Assembly: GCF_000220705.2 (NCBI RefSeq)
Contig: NZ_CP023202.1
Coordinates: 992,001 to 1,056,000, forward strand
Reading direction: 5' to 3'
Length of the DNA: 64,000 bases
DNA from: Streptomyces xinghaiensis S187
GTDB taxonomy: Bacteria; Actinomycetota; Actinomycetes; Streptomycetales; Streptomycetaceae
The notes under the pieces: generated by a model
Seen by the model: the letters and a program-made list of their open reading frames with translations, nothing else
Told to the model about the DNA's origin: nothing
Database searches by the model: none
In this document: piece after piece, positions 34,631 to 42,457 of the stretch
Position numbering within the stretch: the first letter of the stretch is position 1
How the letters are laid out: each line of letters begins with the position of its first letter
Program-made: the position numbers and the translations under genes

Positions 34631-34801
34631 TCATGCGGCCCTGCCTTCCTGGGTGCGTGCCCGCGGCGTGCGCCCCGGGGACGGGGCGGGTGGGGCGGTG
34701 AAGGCCGCGGTGCCGGCCGCCCCGGGCGGTCCGGGGAGCCGGGCGGCGGTACGGGCTGCCGTGCGGTGCCGGTGCTCCGTCCCGTGGCGTGGTGTCGGCA
34801 T
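34631..34801 (-). CDS. 56-aa small protein coupled to hpnE and the polyprenyl synthase frame
   Basis: ATG 34801 overlaps the hpnE stop (TGATG), and the stop at 34631 overlaps an in-frame ATG of the polyprenyl synthase frame (ATGA). The peptide is basic (MPTPRHGTEHRHRTAARTAARL) then Pro/Ala-rich. Small proteins at this position occur in other Streptomyces hopanoid clusters, possibly the DUF6380 group; that link is from memory and the sequence here is divergent. It could be a real small protein or just a coupling ORF that keeps ribosomes moving to the next gene. Confidence 0.5.
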   Translation of the reverse strand: MPTPRHGTEHRHRTAARTAARLPGPPGAAGTAAFTAPPAPSPGRTPRARTQEGRAA

Positions 34802-36306
34802 CAGGCAGCCTCCTGCTGGGGGTCCACCCGGCCGGGGCCCGGGGGCGGGTCCGGGTGGGTGCGGACGGTGCGGAGGTGGCGCAGGGCCGCGGCGGCGGCG
34901 GTGGCGCCGCTGCGGGCCGCGCCCTCCATCGTGGCGGGCCACCCGGTGGCGGTCCATGCCCCCGCGAGTTGGAGGCCGGGGACGCGGGTGCGGGCGGGCG
35001 GGCGGAGCCGTCCGGTGCCGGGGGCGGGGTCGAAGGTGGCGGCGCGCTCGCGGGTGACGAAGAAGTCGGCGACCCGCGCGTTCCGGGCGCCGGGCAGCAG
35101 CCGCTCCAGCTCGGGCAGGAAGCGGCGGCGGAGCTCCGCGACGGGCAGGTCGATGATGTCTCCGGCGGCCGACTGCGACAGGGCGAGGTACTGGGCGCCG
35201 CCGGTGAGCCCGGAGGGCTCCGTCCGGTCGAAGACCCATTGGACGGGGCTGCCCAGCGCGGCGAGGAAGGGGCGGCGCAGCACCCTGCGATCGTAGACGA
35301 CATGGACGTTGAGGATCGGCGCGGTCCCGATGTCCAGCAGCCGCCCGGGGTCGTCCAGGGCACCGTCGGGCAGCAGCCGGTGTGCCTCGTCGTGCGGGAC
35401 GGCGAGGACGACGGTGTCGGCGCGCAGCGTCTCCGGGCCGCCCGGTGCGGTGACGGCGACCCGCCAGCCGCCGGAGCCCGCGCCCCGGCGGTGCAGCGCG
35501 CGGGCGCGGGTGCGGAGCAGGACGCGCACGCCGGCGCCCTCCAGGGCCCGGCGGGTGCGGGTGTCGTGGAGTTCGCCGAGCGGCACCCGGGCCCGGCCGA
35601 TGTCCGCCGCGCCCGGTGCGGAGAGCAGTCCGGTGCGGAAGACCATGGCGGCCAGGGCCAGGGACGCCCGGTCGGCGGGGGCGTTGAGGGTGGCGACGCC
35701 GATGAGGTCCCACAGCGCCTCCACCGCGCGCGGGGACTGGCCCTGCCGGCGGAGCCAGCCGCCGAAGTCGGTGCCGTCGAGCGCCGGATCGGCGGGGTCG
35801 AGGCGGCGCAGGGCGAGCGCGGCGCGGGCGGCCGCGGCGCGTTCGGCCGGGGAGAGGTGCGGATAGCGGGCGAGGGAGCCGGCGAGGTGGAGCGGTACGG
35901 GCAGGGCGGAGCGGCGCAGCCGTCCGGCGCGGTTCCGGGCGGCGTCGAGGACGGGCACGTCGAGGCGGTGCTGGACGGGCGCCAGGCCGGCGGCCCCGAC
36001 GCGCTCCAGGAGCGCGCGGTAGGCGGTGCAACAGCGCAGGTGGACGTGCTGGCCGTTGTCGGCGGTGAGGTCCCCGGCCGGGGAGGAGCGGCGGAAGGAG
36101 AAGGCGAGCCCGCCGAGGCGCGGCCGGGCCTCGGTGAGGGTGACGCGGACACCGGCGTCGGCGAGGGCGAGGGCGGCGGCCGTGCCGGCGATGCCGCCGC
36201 CGACGACGACGGCGGTCCGCCCGGCGGCACGGTACGGGCCGGGGCCGCCGGCGGGCGCGGCGGGGCCGGGCCGGGGCGGGGACGGTTCGGGAACCGGCGG
36301 GCGCAT
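34801..36306 (-). CDS. hpnE: Hydroxysqualene dehydroxylase HpnE, 501 aa
   Basis: HpnE is the FAD-dependent enzyme that reduces hydroxysqualene to squalene. The N-terminal dinucleotide-binding motif is AVVVGGGIAGTAAALALADAGVRVTLTEARPRLGG. Blocks such as DNGQHVHLRCC, LWDLIGVATLNAPAD, PILNVHVVYDRRV and the C-terminal FAD contact LQLAGAWTATGWPATMEGAARSG match the family. ATG 36306 overlaps the hpnD stop (TGATG) and its own stop overlaps the small ORF. The first ~28 residues are Pro-rich and probably disordered. Confidence 0.94.
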   Translation of the reverse strand: MRPPVPEPSPPRPGPAAPAGGPGPYRAAGRTAVVVGGGIAGTAAALALADAGVRVTLTEARPRLGGLAFSFRRSSPAGDLTADNGQHVHLRCCTAYRALLERVGAAGLAPVQHRLDVPVLDAARNRAGRLRRSALPVPLHLAGSLARYPHLSPAERAAAARAALALRRLDPADPALDGTDFGGWLRRQGQSPRAVEALWDLIGVATLNAPADRASLALAAMVFRTGLLSAPGAADIGRARVPLGELHDTRTRRALEGAGVRVLLRTRARALHRRGAGSGGWRVAVTAPGGPETLRADTVVLAVPHDEAHRLLPDGALDDPGRLLDIGTAPILNVHVVYDRRVLRRPFLAALGSPVQWVFDRTEPSGLTGGAQYLALSQSAAGDIIDLPVAELRRRFLPELERLLPGARNARVADFFVTRERAATFDPAPGTGRLRPPARTRVPGLQLAGAWTATGWPATMEGAARSGATAAAAALRHLRTVRTHPDPPPGPGRVDPQQEAA

Positions 36307-37307
36307 CAGGCGCGGCCTCCGGCCCGGCCGGCCCGGTGGCGGGCGGTGCGGCGGGTGATGTGCCGGGCGTCCAGGCCGGACAGGCCGCGCACGGCGACGT
36401 ACGCCTTCTCGGGTGCGGGCAGGGAGACCCGGCCGTGCAGGACGGCCTCGGGGTCGCGGGCGATGCGGTCCAGCAGCCGGCGGTAGATGCCGGCCATGGC
36501 GGCGACGCAGGCGCCGCTGCGCCGGTCGAGGAGCGGCAGCAGCCGGAAGCCCTCGGTGAACAGGGCGCGGGCGCGCCGCGCCTGGTAGTGGACGAGGCCG
36601 GTGAAGTCGGCGCCGGCCGGCGGCACGGGGGTGTGGAAGCCGGCGGCGCAGCCGAACTTGGCGAGGTCGTCGGCGGGGAGGTAGAGGCGGCCGTGGGCGG
36701 CGTCCTCGCGGATGTCCCGGAGGATGTTGGTGAGTTGGAGGGCGAGGCCGAGGGTGTCGGCGTACTCGGGGGCGCGTTCGGTCTCGCGGGCGCCGTGGCC
36801 GTGGGGGCTCGTGACCCCGAATACGCCGAGGGACAGCCGGCCGATCGTGCCGGCGACCCGGCGGCAGTACGTCCGGAGGTCGTCCCAGGTGTCGTAGGTC
36901 TCGCCGCGCACGTCCATCAGGACGCCGTCGATGAGTTCGTCGAGCGCGGCCAGGGGGATCGGGAAACGCTCGGCGGCGTGGGCGAGGGCGACGGCGACGG
37001 GGTCGGTGTCGTCGGTACGGACGCCGCCGTCGCGCACCCGTGCGAGGAGGGCGCGGGTGTCGTCCAGGCGGGCGAGCTTGGCGGACGCGGGGAGGTCGCC
37101 GTCGCCGATGTCGTCGACGCGGCGGGAGAAGGCGTACAGCGCCGACATGGCCTGCCGTTTGCCGGGGGGCAGCAGGCGGATGCCGTAGGCGAAGTTGCGG
37201 GCCTGGTGCCCGGTGACGGTCTCGCAGTAGCGGTAGGCGGCGAGCACCGGCGCCGGTACGGAAGCGGACGCGGGTGCGGAGGCGGACGGGGTCACGGTCC
37301 GGCTCAC
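36306..37307 (-). CDS. hpnD: Presqualene diphosphate synthase HpnD, 333 aa
   Basis: HpnD joins two farnesyl diphosphates to presqualene diphosphate. The first Asp-rich region is ALYAFSRRVDDIGDGD and the second QLTNILRDIREDAAHGRLYLP, followed by the usual DDLAKFG. GTG 37307 overlaps the hpnC stop (GTGA), with AGAGAGG upstream. Length is usual, with a ~20-residue Ser/Ala/Pro-rich start. Co-location with hpnC and hpnE shows that squalene is made here by the three-enzyme bacterial route rather than by a single squalene synthase. Confidence 0.95.
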   Translation of the reverse strand: MSRTVTPSASAPASASVPAPVLAAYRYCETVTGHQARNFAYGIRLLPPGKRQAMSALYAFSRRVDDIGDGDLPASAKLARLDDTRALLARVRDGGVRTDDTDPVAVALAHAAERFPIPLAALDELIDGVLMDVRGETYDTWDDLRTYCRRVAGTIGRLSLGVFGVTSPHGHGARETERAPEYADTLGLALQLTNILRDIREDAAHGRLYLPADDLAKFGCAAGFHTPVPPAGADFTGLVHYQARRARALFTEGFRLLPLLDRRSGACVAAMAGIYRRLLDRIARDPEAVLHGRVSLPAPEKAYVAVRGLSGLDARHITRRTARHRAGRAGGRA

Positions 37308-38224
37308 CCCTCTCTTCGCAGTGTGGCGGCCGCCGCGCGCAGGAGGGCGGTTCGGGTGGGCCTGGGCGGTCCGGGCAGGACGTCGTGGCCGGCGGCGGCG
37401 ATGGCGGCCAGCGCCGCCCTGCCGCCCGCCACGAAGCCGGCGAGCAGCAGCTTGAGGCGTCCGGAGACGCTCCCCACGAGCGGTGCGCCCTCGTCGAGCA
37501 GGGCGCGGGCGCGGTCGGCCTCGTGGCGGACCAGGGCGCGCACCCGCGCGTCGCCGGTGGGGCGGCGCAGATCGTCCTCCCGGACGCCGAAGCGCTCCAT
37601 GTCCTCGGCGGGGAGGTAGACGCGGCCGCGGGCGAGGTCCTCGGCGACGTCCTGGAGGTGCTCGGTGATCTGCAGGGCGGTGCAGACGGCGTCGGAGCGG
37701 CGGACGCGTTCGGGGCTGGTCGTGCCGGTGACGGCGAGGACGAGCCGGCCGACGGGGTTGGCGGAGAGTTCGCAGTAGGCCAGCAGGTCCTCGTAGCGGG
37801 GGCAGCGGTGGACGTGCTGGTCCCGGCGGTTGGCGGCGATGAGGTCGAGGAACGGCCCGGGGGTGAGCCGGTGGCGGCGCACGGCCGGGGCGAGGGCGCG
37901 GAGCAGGGGGTGGCGCGGGCTGCCGCCGGGCGTGAAGACGCGGCGGAGGTCGGTCTCGACGGCGTCGAGCAGGGCGAGCCGGTCGCCGTCGGCGCCCGGG
38001 CCGGCGCCGAGCAGGACGGCGTCCGTCCCGCCGGGGGCGAGGTCGCCGTCGCCGATGTCGTCGACGAGGCGCGCGTAGCCGTAGACGGCCATGAGGTCGG
38101 CGCGCCAGGTGCGGGGCAGGAAGAACGGGGCGACGGGGAAGTTCTCGTGCGCGGCCTTCTCCAGCACGGCCCCGGAGTGCGGTTCCGTGCCGGCGGTCAC
38201 CGGGGCCCGCCCGGTGCCCGGCAC
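37304..38224 (-). CDS. hpnC: Hydroxysqualene synthase HpnC, 306 aa
   Basis: HpnC converts presqualene diphosphate to hydroxysqualene. Motifs include ENFPVAPFFLPRTWRADLMAVYGYARLVDDIGDGDL and ITEHLQDVAEDLARGRVYLPAEDMERFGV. The start is uncertain. GTG 38224 gives MPGTGRAPV, and GTG 38200 would give VTAGTEPHSG; neither has a strong Shine-Dalgarno. Further upstream the frame has no start. It is the first gene of the hopanoid operon, whose promoter must lie in 38,225-38,586. Confidence 0.92.
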   Translation of the reverse strand: MPGTGRAPVTAGTEPHSGAVLEKAAHENFPVAPFFLPRTWRADLMAVYGYARLVDDIGDGDLAPGGTDAVLLGAGPGADGDRLALLDAVETDLRRVFTPGGSPRHPLLRALAPAVRRHRLTPGPFLDLIAANRRDQHVHRCPRYEDLLAYCELSANPVGRLVLAVTGTTSPERVRRSDAVCTALQITEHLQDVAEDLARGRVYLPAEDMERFGVREDDLRRPTGDARVRALVRHEADRARALLDEGAPLVGSVSGRLKLLLAGFVAGGRAALAAIAAAGHDVLPGPPRPTRTALLRAAAATLRREG

Positions 38225-38586
38225 ACGGCGCCGCGGGCGGCGGGCGGCGGGGTGCGCCGCGGGACGGCGGCGTCCCGGAGCTGAGGGGTTCCCGTAGCCA
38301 TGGCCGTCACATCCCCTGTTCTACACCGTCCACCCAGAACATACGATTTCGGACACGCCGCACGGGGGACGCGCCCCGGCGCCGTACGCGCGGGCCGATG
38401 GCGCGGCGTTTGGGAGGACTTGCCCGTGAATCGGCGCCGCCCAGCCTAGGCGATGCGGGCCCGGGCGGCGCACCGTGGCCGGTGGTGGCGCGGGGCGTTT
38501 CGCCCGGGGCGCGGGGGGCGGGTCGGGTCCGGCGGAGCGGGGGGCGCCGGACCGCCGGACCGCCGGGTCCTCCACCCGTCCGGATG
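38225..38586. other. Promoter region of the hopanoid operon and 3' side of the tetR gene
   Basis: Both flanking genes are on the minus strand, so this 362-bp stretch holds the hopanoid operon promoter. An AT-richer patch at ~38,320-38,350 is the best candidate, but I cannot fix -35 and -10 boxes. A minus-strand ATG at ~38,302 starts only a 34-codon frame that overlaps hpnC out of frame. No other gene is supported. Confidence 0.4.
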
Positions 38587-39255
38587 TCAGCCGAAGAGGC
38601 CGGCCGCGACCATGCGCACGGTGCGGTCGGTGAGGGTTTCCCACTGCCCGGCCGGGAGCCCGGCGAGCGGCCCGTCGAGGAGGAGCTGGGCCAGGCCGTG
38701 CACGGCGGCCCAGGCCGCGATCTCCGCGCCCGGGCGGGCCGCCGGCGGCATCCGCCCGGCGGCGACGGCCGCGTCGAGCGTGTCGGTGAGCACCCGGAAG
38801 GCGCTGTACCGGGGCTCGTCACCGGGCGGGGCGGACCCCGCGAAGGCCGCCCGGACGCCGTCGGCCCCGGGCGCGTCGGCCGGGATGCGCCGGAAGGCCG
38901 TGCGGTAGAGGCCGGGGTTCTCGACGGCGAAGCGGACGTAGCCGCGGCCGATGGCGGCCAGCCGGCGCTCGGCCTCCTCGCCCGGGTCGGGGAGCGGCGG
39001 CACCTCGCGCACCGCTTCCAGCATGAAGACCGCCAGCGCCTGCTGGCCGCGGGCCTTCACCTGCCAGAGCAGGTCGCCGTGGCCGGAGAAGTGCCGGTAG
39101 GCGGCGGTGGGCGAGACCCCGACGCGGCGGGCCGCCTCGCGGAGGACGACCCGTTCGGGACCGCCTTCGACGGCGAGTTCGACGGCGGCGCCGATCAGCG
39201 CGTTCCGCAGATCGCCGTGGTGATAACCGGTCTTGCCGCCGCTGCCTTTCGCCAT
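38587..39255 (-). CDS. TetR/AcrR-family regulator, 222 aa
   Basis: The N-terminal DNA-binding part is YHHGDLRNALIGAAVELAVEGGPERVVLREAARRVGVSPTAAYRHFSGHGDLL, a textbook TetR helix-turn-helix. The C-terminal ligand domain belongs to the WHG type (PDPGEEAERRLAAIGRGYVRFAVENPGLYRTAF). ATG 39255 is preferred; an in-frame ATG at 39273 would add six residues and overlap the first operator. It is divergent from the MMPL transporter gene. The two shared palindromes between them imply that it represses both itself and the transporter. Confidence 0.92.
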   Translation of the reverse strand: MAKGSGGKTGYHHGDLRNALIGAAVELAVEGGPERVVLREAARRVGVSPTAAYRHFSGHGDLLWQVKARGQQALAVFMLEAVREVPPLPDPGEEAERRLAAIGRGYVRFAVENPGLYRTAFRRIPADAPGADGVRAAFAGSAPPGDEPRYSAFRVLTDTLDAAVAAGRMPPAARPGAEIAAWAAVHGLAQLLLDGPLAGLPAGQWETLTDRTVRMVAAGLFG

Positions 39256-39271
39256 GCCTTCATCCTGCCCC

Positions 39272-39290
39272 ATGTTGACAGCAGTAACAT
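39272..39290. promoter_or_regulatory. TetR operator 1, ATGTT-N9-AACAT
   Basis: ATGTTGACAGCAGTAACAT is a 19-bp palindromic site with inner symmetry (GAC...GT is partly paired). The same arms and spacing recur at 39,306-39,324. It abuts or overlaps the tetR start region. Confidence 0.7.
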
Positions 39291-39305
39291 CCTCTGCCAC
39301 CTTGC

Positions 39306-39324
39306 ATGTTAATGCCGTAAACAT
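39306..39324. promoter_or_regulatory. TetR operator 2, ATGTT-N9-AACAT
   Basis: ATGTTAATGCCGTAAACAT repeats the arms and spacing of operator 1, 34 bp away centre to centre, close to three helical turns. It lies just before the Shine-Dalgarno (GGAGGGGG) of the MMPL gene. Confidence 0.7.
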
Positions 39325-39339
39325 CGGAGGGGGATTCCC

Positions 39340-41580
39340 GTGTTCGACCGCATCGCCGAGTTGGCCCTGCACCGGGCCAGGCTCGTCCTGACCGTCACCG
39401 CGGTGGCGGTGGTCGCCATGGCGGCGCTGGGCTTCGGCGCCTTCGGCAAGCTGCTCAGCGGCGGCTTCGACGATCCGGCCTCACCGTCGAGCCGCGCGCA
39501 GGTGCTGATCGACGAGGAGTTCGGCGGAGAGCCCGGCCTGCTGCTGCTCGTCCGCGCGGACGGCGGCCGCATCACCGCACCCGCCGCCGAGCGCGCGGGC
39601 CGGGACCTCGCCGCCGCGCTGCGCCAGGAACCGGGGGTCTCGGGCGTCGTGTCCGCCTGGGACGAGGGGGGTTCGGCGCTCGTCTCCCGCACCGGCGACC
39701 AGGCGCTGGTCGCCGCCCGGGTCGAGGGGGACAACTCCGAGGCCGGCGAGCGCACCGCGGAACTCGTCGAGCGCTACACCGGCGACCGGGGCCCGGTCTC
39801 CGTGGAGGCCGGCGGACGGGAGGCGGTCGGCCACGACATCTCCGGGCAGGTCTCCCGGGACCTCGCCCTGGCCGAGGCCGTCGCCGTGCCCGTGACGCTC
39901 GTGCTGCTCGTCCTCGCCTTCGGCAGTCTGGTGGCCGCCCTGCTGCCGCTGGTCATCGGGGTGATCGCGGTCTTCGGCACCTTCGCCGAGCTCTTCGTGC
40001 TGGGCAGCGTCACCGAGGTCTCGGTCTTCGCCGTGAACATCACCACCGCCCTCGGCCTCGGGCTGGGCATCGACTACGCGCTGCTGCTGGTCAGCCGGTT
40101 CCGGGAGCAGCTCGCCGCCGGCGCGGAGATCCCCGAGGCGCTGCACCGCACCGTGCGGACCGCGGGCCGCACCATCGCCTTCTCCGCGGCCACCGTGATC
40201 GCCGCGCTCGCCGCCCTGCTGCTCTTCCCGCCGTACTTCCTGCGCTCCTTCGCCTACGCGGGCATCGGCGTGGTGGCCATCGCGGCCGTCGCGGCGCTCT
40301 TCGTCGTCCCCGCGCTGCTCGCCGTGCTGGGCCACCGGGTGGCCCGCAGCCGCTTCCCGTGGGCGCGGGGCGGCGGCGCGCACTCCGCCGTCTGGGGCCG
40401 GCTCGCGGCCGTGGTGATGCGCCGCCCCGCGCTGACCGCGCTGCCGGTGCTCGCCCTGCTGCTGGTCTCGGCCGCCCCGCTCCTCGGGGTCACCTTCGGC
40501 ACCCCCGACGAGCGGGTGCTGCCCGAGGACGCCCAGAGCCGCCGGGTCGCGGCAGCGCTGGACCGGGACTTCCCGGCGGGCGACCGGGAGGCGCTGCGGA
40601 TCGTCCTGGACGGGGCCGTACCGCGGCAGGAACTCAGCGGCTACGCACGGGAGGTGGCCGCGCTGGACGGCGTCACCCGGGTCACCACCGCCGGCGGCTC
40701 CTACGCCGGGAGCGGCGCCGGTGCGGACGCGGCCGCCGCCGGGCCGGGGAACCCTGCGCTCGGCCGGCCCGGAGTCCAGCAGCTCACCGTCGTCCACGCC
40801 CTGGAGCCCCGGTCGGACGACGCCCAGGACCTGGTCCGGGCCGTCCGGGCCGTGGAGGCACCGCCGGGAGCGGAGGCGCTGGTCGGCGGCGAGGACGCAC
40901 GGCTCGTGGACGCCAAGCACGCGATCGGCTCCCGGCTCCCGGCCGCCGCCGGACTGATCGCCGTCACCACCTTCGTCCTGCTGTTCCTCTTCACCGGCAG
41001 CGTCGTCCAGCCGCTGCGGGCCCTGCTGCTCAACGCGCTCAGCCTCGGGGCGGCCCTGGGCGCCATGGTGTGGATCTTCCAGGACGGCCATCTGGCGGGG
41101 CTGCTGGGCTTCACCCCGCAGCCGACCGACACCTCGATGACCGTCCTGCTGTTCTGCGTCGCCTTCGGCCTCTCCATGGACTACGAGGTCTTCCTCGTCA
41201 GCCGCATCAAGGAACTGCGGGACGCGGACCCGGAGGCCGCCCCGGCCGCCGCCGTCACCGGCGGGCTGGCCCGCACCGGGCGGATCGTGTCCATGGCCGC
41301 CGGCCTGCTGGCCGTGAGCTTCTTCGCCTTCGGCACCGGCGAGGTCAGCTTCATCCAGATGTTCGGACTCGGCACCGGACTCGCCATCCTCATCGACGCC
41401 ATCGCCGTACGGGGCGTCCTGGTACCGGCCGCCATGCGGCTGCTGGGCCGGTCGGCCTGGTACGCGCCCGCGCCGCTGCGCCGGCTGCACCGGCGGATCG
41501 GGCTGACGGAGGGCGAGGCGCCGCCCGGGCCCGGGGCCGCCGGGGAGTCCCGTCCGCTCACGGGGGTGCGGACGGGCTGA
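39340..41580 (+). CDS. MMPL/RND-family transporter, 746 aa
   Basis: GTG 39340 has GGAGGGGG upstream. One N-terminal helix is followed by an external domain. A block of membrane helices contains GLGLGIDYALLLVSRFREQL (the proton-relay Asp-Tyr signature of MMPL proteins). A second external domain follows, then a second helix block with FGLSMDYEVFLVSRIKEL, the paired signature. Length is standard. MMPL proteins export lipids or drugs with proton motive force. Control by the divergent TetR is suggested by twin operators. Its place beside the hopanoid operon makes a lipid substrate possible but unproven. Confidence 0.92.
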   Translation: MFDRIAELALHRARLVLTVTAVAVVAMAALGFGAFGKLLSGGFDDPASPSSRAQVLIDEEFGGEPGLLLLVRADGGRITAPAAERAGRDLAAALRQEPGVSGVVSAWDEGGSALVSRTGDQALVAARVEGDNSEAGERTAELVERYTGDRGPVSVEAGGREAVGHDISGQVSRDLALAEAVAVPVTLVLLVLAFGSLVAALLPLVIGVIAVFGTFAELFVLGSVTEVSVFAVNITTALGLGLGIDYALLLVSRFREQLAAGAEIPEALHRTVRTAGRTIAFSAATVIAALAALLLFPPYFLRSFAYAGIGVVAIAAVAALFVVPALLAVLGHRVARSRFPWARGGGAHSAVWGRLAAVVMRRPALTALPVLALLLVSAAPLLGVTFGTPDERVLPEDAQSRRVAAALDRDFPAGDREALRIVLDGAVPRQELSGYAREVAALDGVTRVTTAGGSYAGSGAGADAAAAGPGNPALGRPGVQQLTVVHALEPRSDDAQDLVRAVRAVEAPPGAEALVGGEDARLVDAKHAIGSRLPAAAGLIAVTTFVLLFLFTGSVVQPLRALLLNALSLGAALGAMVWIFQDGHLAGLLGFTPQPTDTSMTVLLFCVAFGLSMDYEVFLVSRIKELRDADPEAAPAAAVTGGLARTGRIVSMAAGLLAVSFFAFGTGEVSFIQMFGLGTGLAILIDAIAVRGVLVPAAMRLLGRSAWYAPAPLRRLHRRIGLTEGEAPPGPGAAGESRPLTGVRTG

Positions 41581-41586
41581 CACGGC

Positions 41587-41628
41587 GGAGCCCCCGCCGG
41601 GACGGTGAACCGTCCCGGCGGGGGCTCC
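41587..41628. terminator. Bidirectional terminator between the MMPL gene and the exporter operon
   Basis: A perfect 19-bp stem with a TGAA tetraloop, starting six bases after the MMPL stop and 25 bases from the convergent ABC gene stop at 41,654. Confidence 0.85.
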
Positions 41629-41653
41629 GTGGTGCGCGGGGGCGGTGTCCGGG

Positions 41654-42457
41654 CTACTTCGCGGACTCCTTCTCGTACGCCTTGATGACCTCGTCGGTCG
41701 GCCCGTCCATGCGGAGCTTGCCGCTCTCCAGCCACAGCACCCGCTCGCAGGTGTCGCGGATGGACTTGTTGTTGTGGCTGACCAGGAAGACCGTGCCGGC
41801 CTCCTTGCGCAGCTCGCGGATACGGGCCTCGGAGCGCTTCTGGAACTTCCGGTCACCGGTGGCCAGGGCCTCGTCGATCATCAGGACGTCGTGGTCCTTG
41901 GCCGCGGCGATGGAGAAGCGCAGCCGGGCCGCCATGCCGGAGGAGTACGTGCGCATCGGCAGGGTGATGAAGTCGCCCTTCTCGTTGATCCCGGAGAAGT
42001 CGACGATGTCCTGGTAGCGCGTGCGGATCTGCTCGCGGGACATGCCCATCGCCAGGCCGCCGAGTATGACGTTCCGCTCACCGGTGAGGTCGTTCATCAG
42101 GGCCGCGTTGACGCCCAGCAGGGACGGCTGGCCGTCGGTGTAGACCTTGCCGCGCTCGGCGGGCAGCAGCCCGGCCACGGCCTTCAGCAGGGTGGACTTG
42201 CCGGAGCCGTTGGAGCCGATCAGGCCGATGGCCTCGCCGCGGTAGGCGGTGAAGGAGACGCCCTTCACGGCGTGCACCTCCCGCATCCCGGCCGGGGCCT
42301 TGCGGCGGATCAGCCGGTTGAGGGCGGCGGTGGCGCTGCCCTTGCCGCGCGGGCCGCCGTTGACCCGGTAGACGATGTGGAGATCGTCCGCGATGACGGT
42401 GGGCACGCGCGATGCGGGGACGCCACCGGCGTGGGTTTCGCTGTGCTGCTCAGCCAC
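41654..42457 (-). CDS. TagH/RfbE-type polysaccharide ABC exporter ATPase, 267 aa
   Basis: Walker A GSNGSGKST, signature YSSGMAARLRFSIA, Walker B VLMIDEALATGD and switch His in FLVSHNNKSI are all present. The long N-terminal segment before Walker A (VIADDLHIVYRVNGG... REVHAVKGVSFTAYRGEAIG) and GVNAALMNDLTGERNVILGG are hallmarks of ATPases that export teichoic acids or O-antigen-like polymers. GTG 42457 overlaps the permease stop by 8 nt. Together with the permease it should move the finished polymer or its lipid-linked form across the membrane. Confidence 0.93.
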   Translation of the reverse strand: MAEQHSETHAGGVPASRVPTVIADDLHIVYRVNGGPRGKGSATAALNRLIRRKAPAGMREVHAVKGVSFTAYRGEAIGLIGSNGSGKSTLLKAVAGLLPAERGKVYTDGQPSLLGVNAALMNDLTGERNVILGGLAMGMSREQIRTRYQDIVDFSGINEKGDFITLPMRTYSSGMAARLRFSIAAAKDHDVLMIDEALATGDRKFQKRSEARIRELRKEAGTVFLVSHNNKSIRDTCERVLWLESGKLRMDGPTDEVIKAYEKESAK

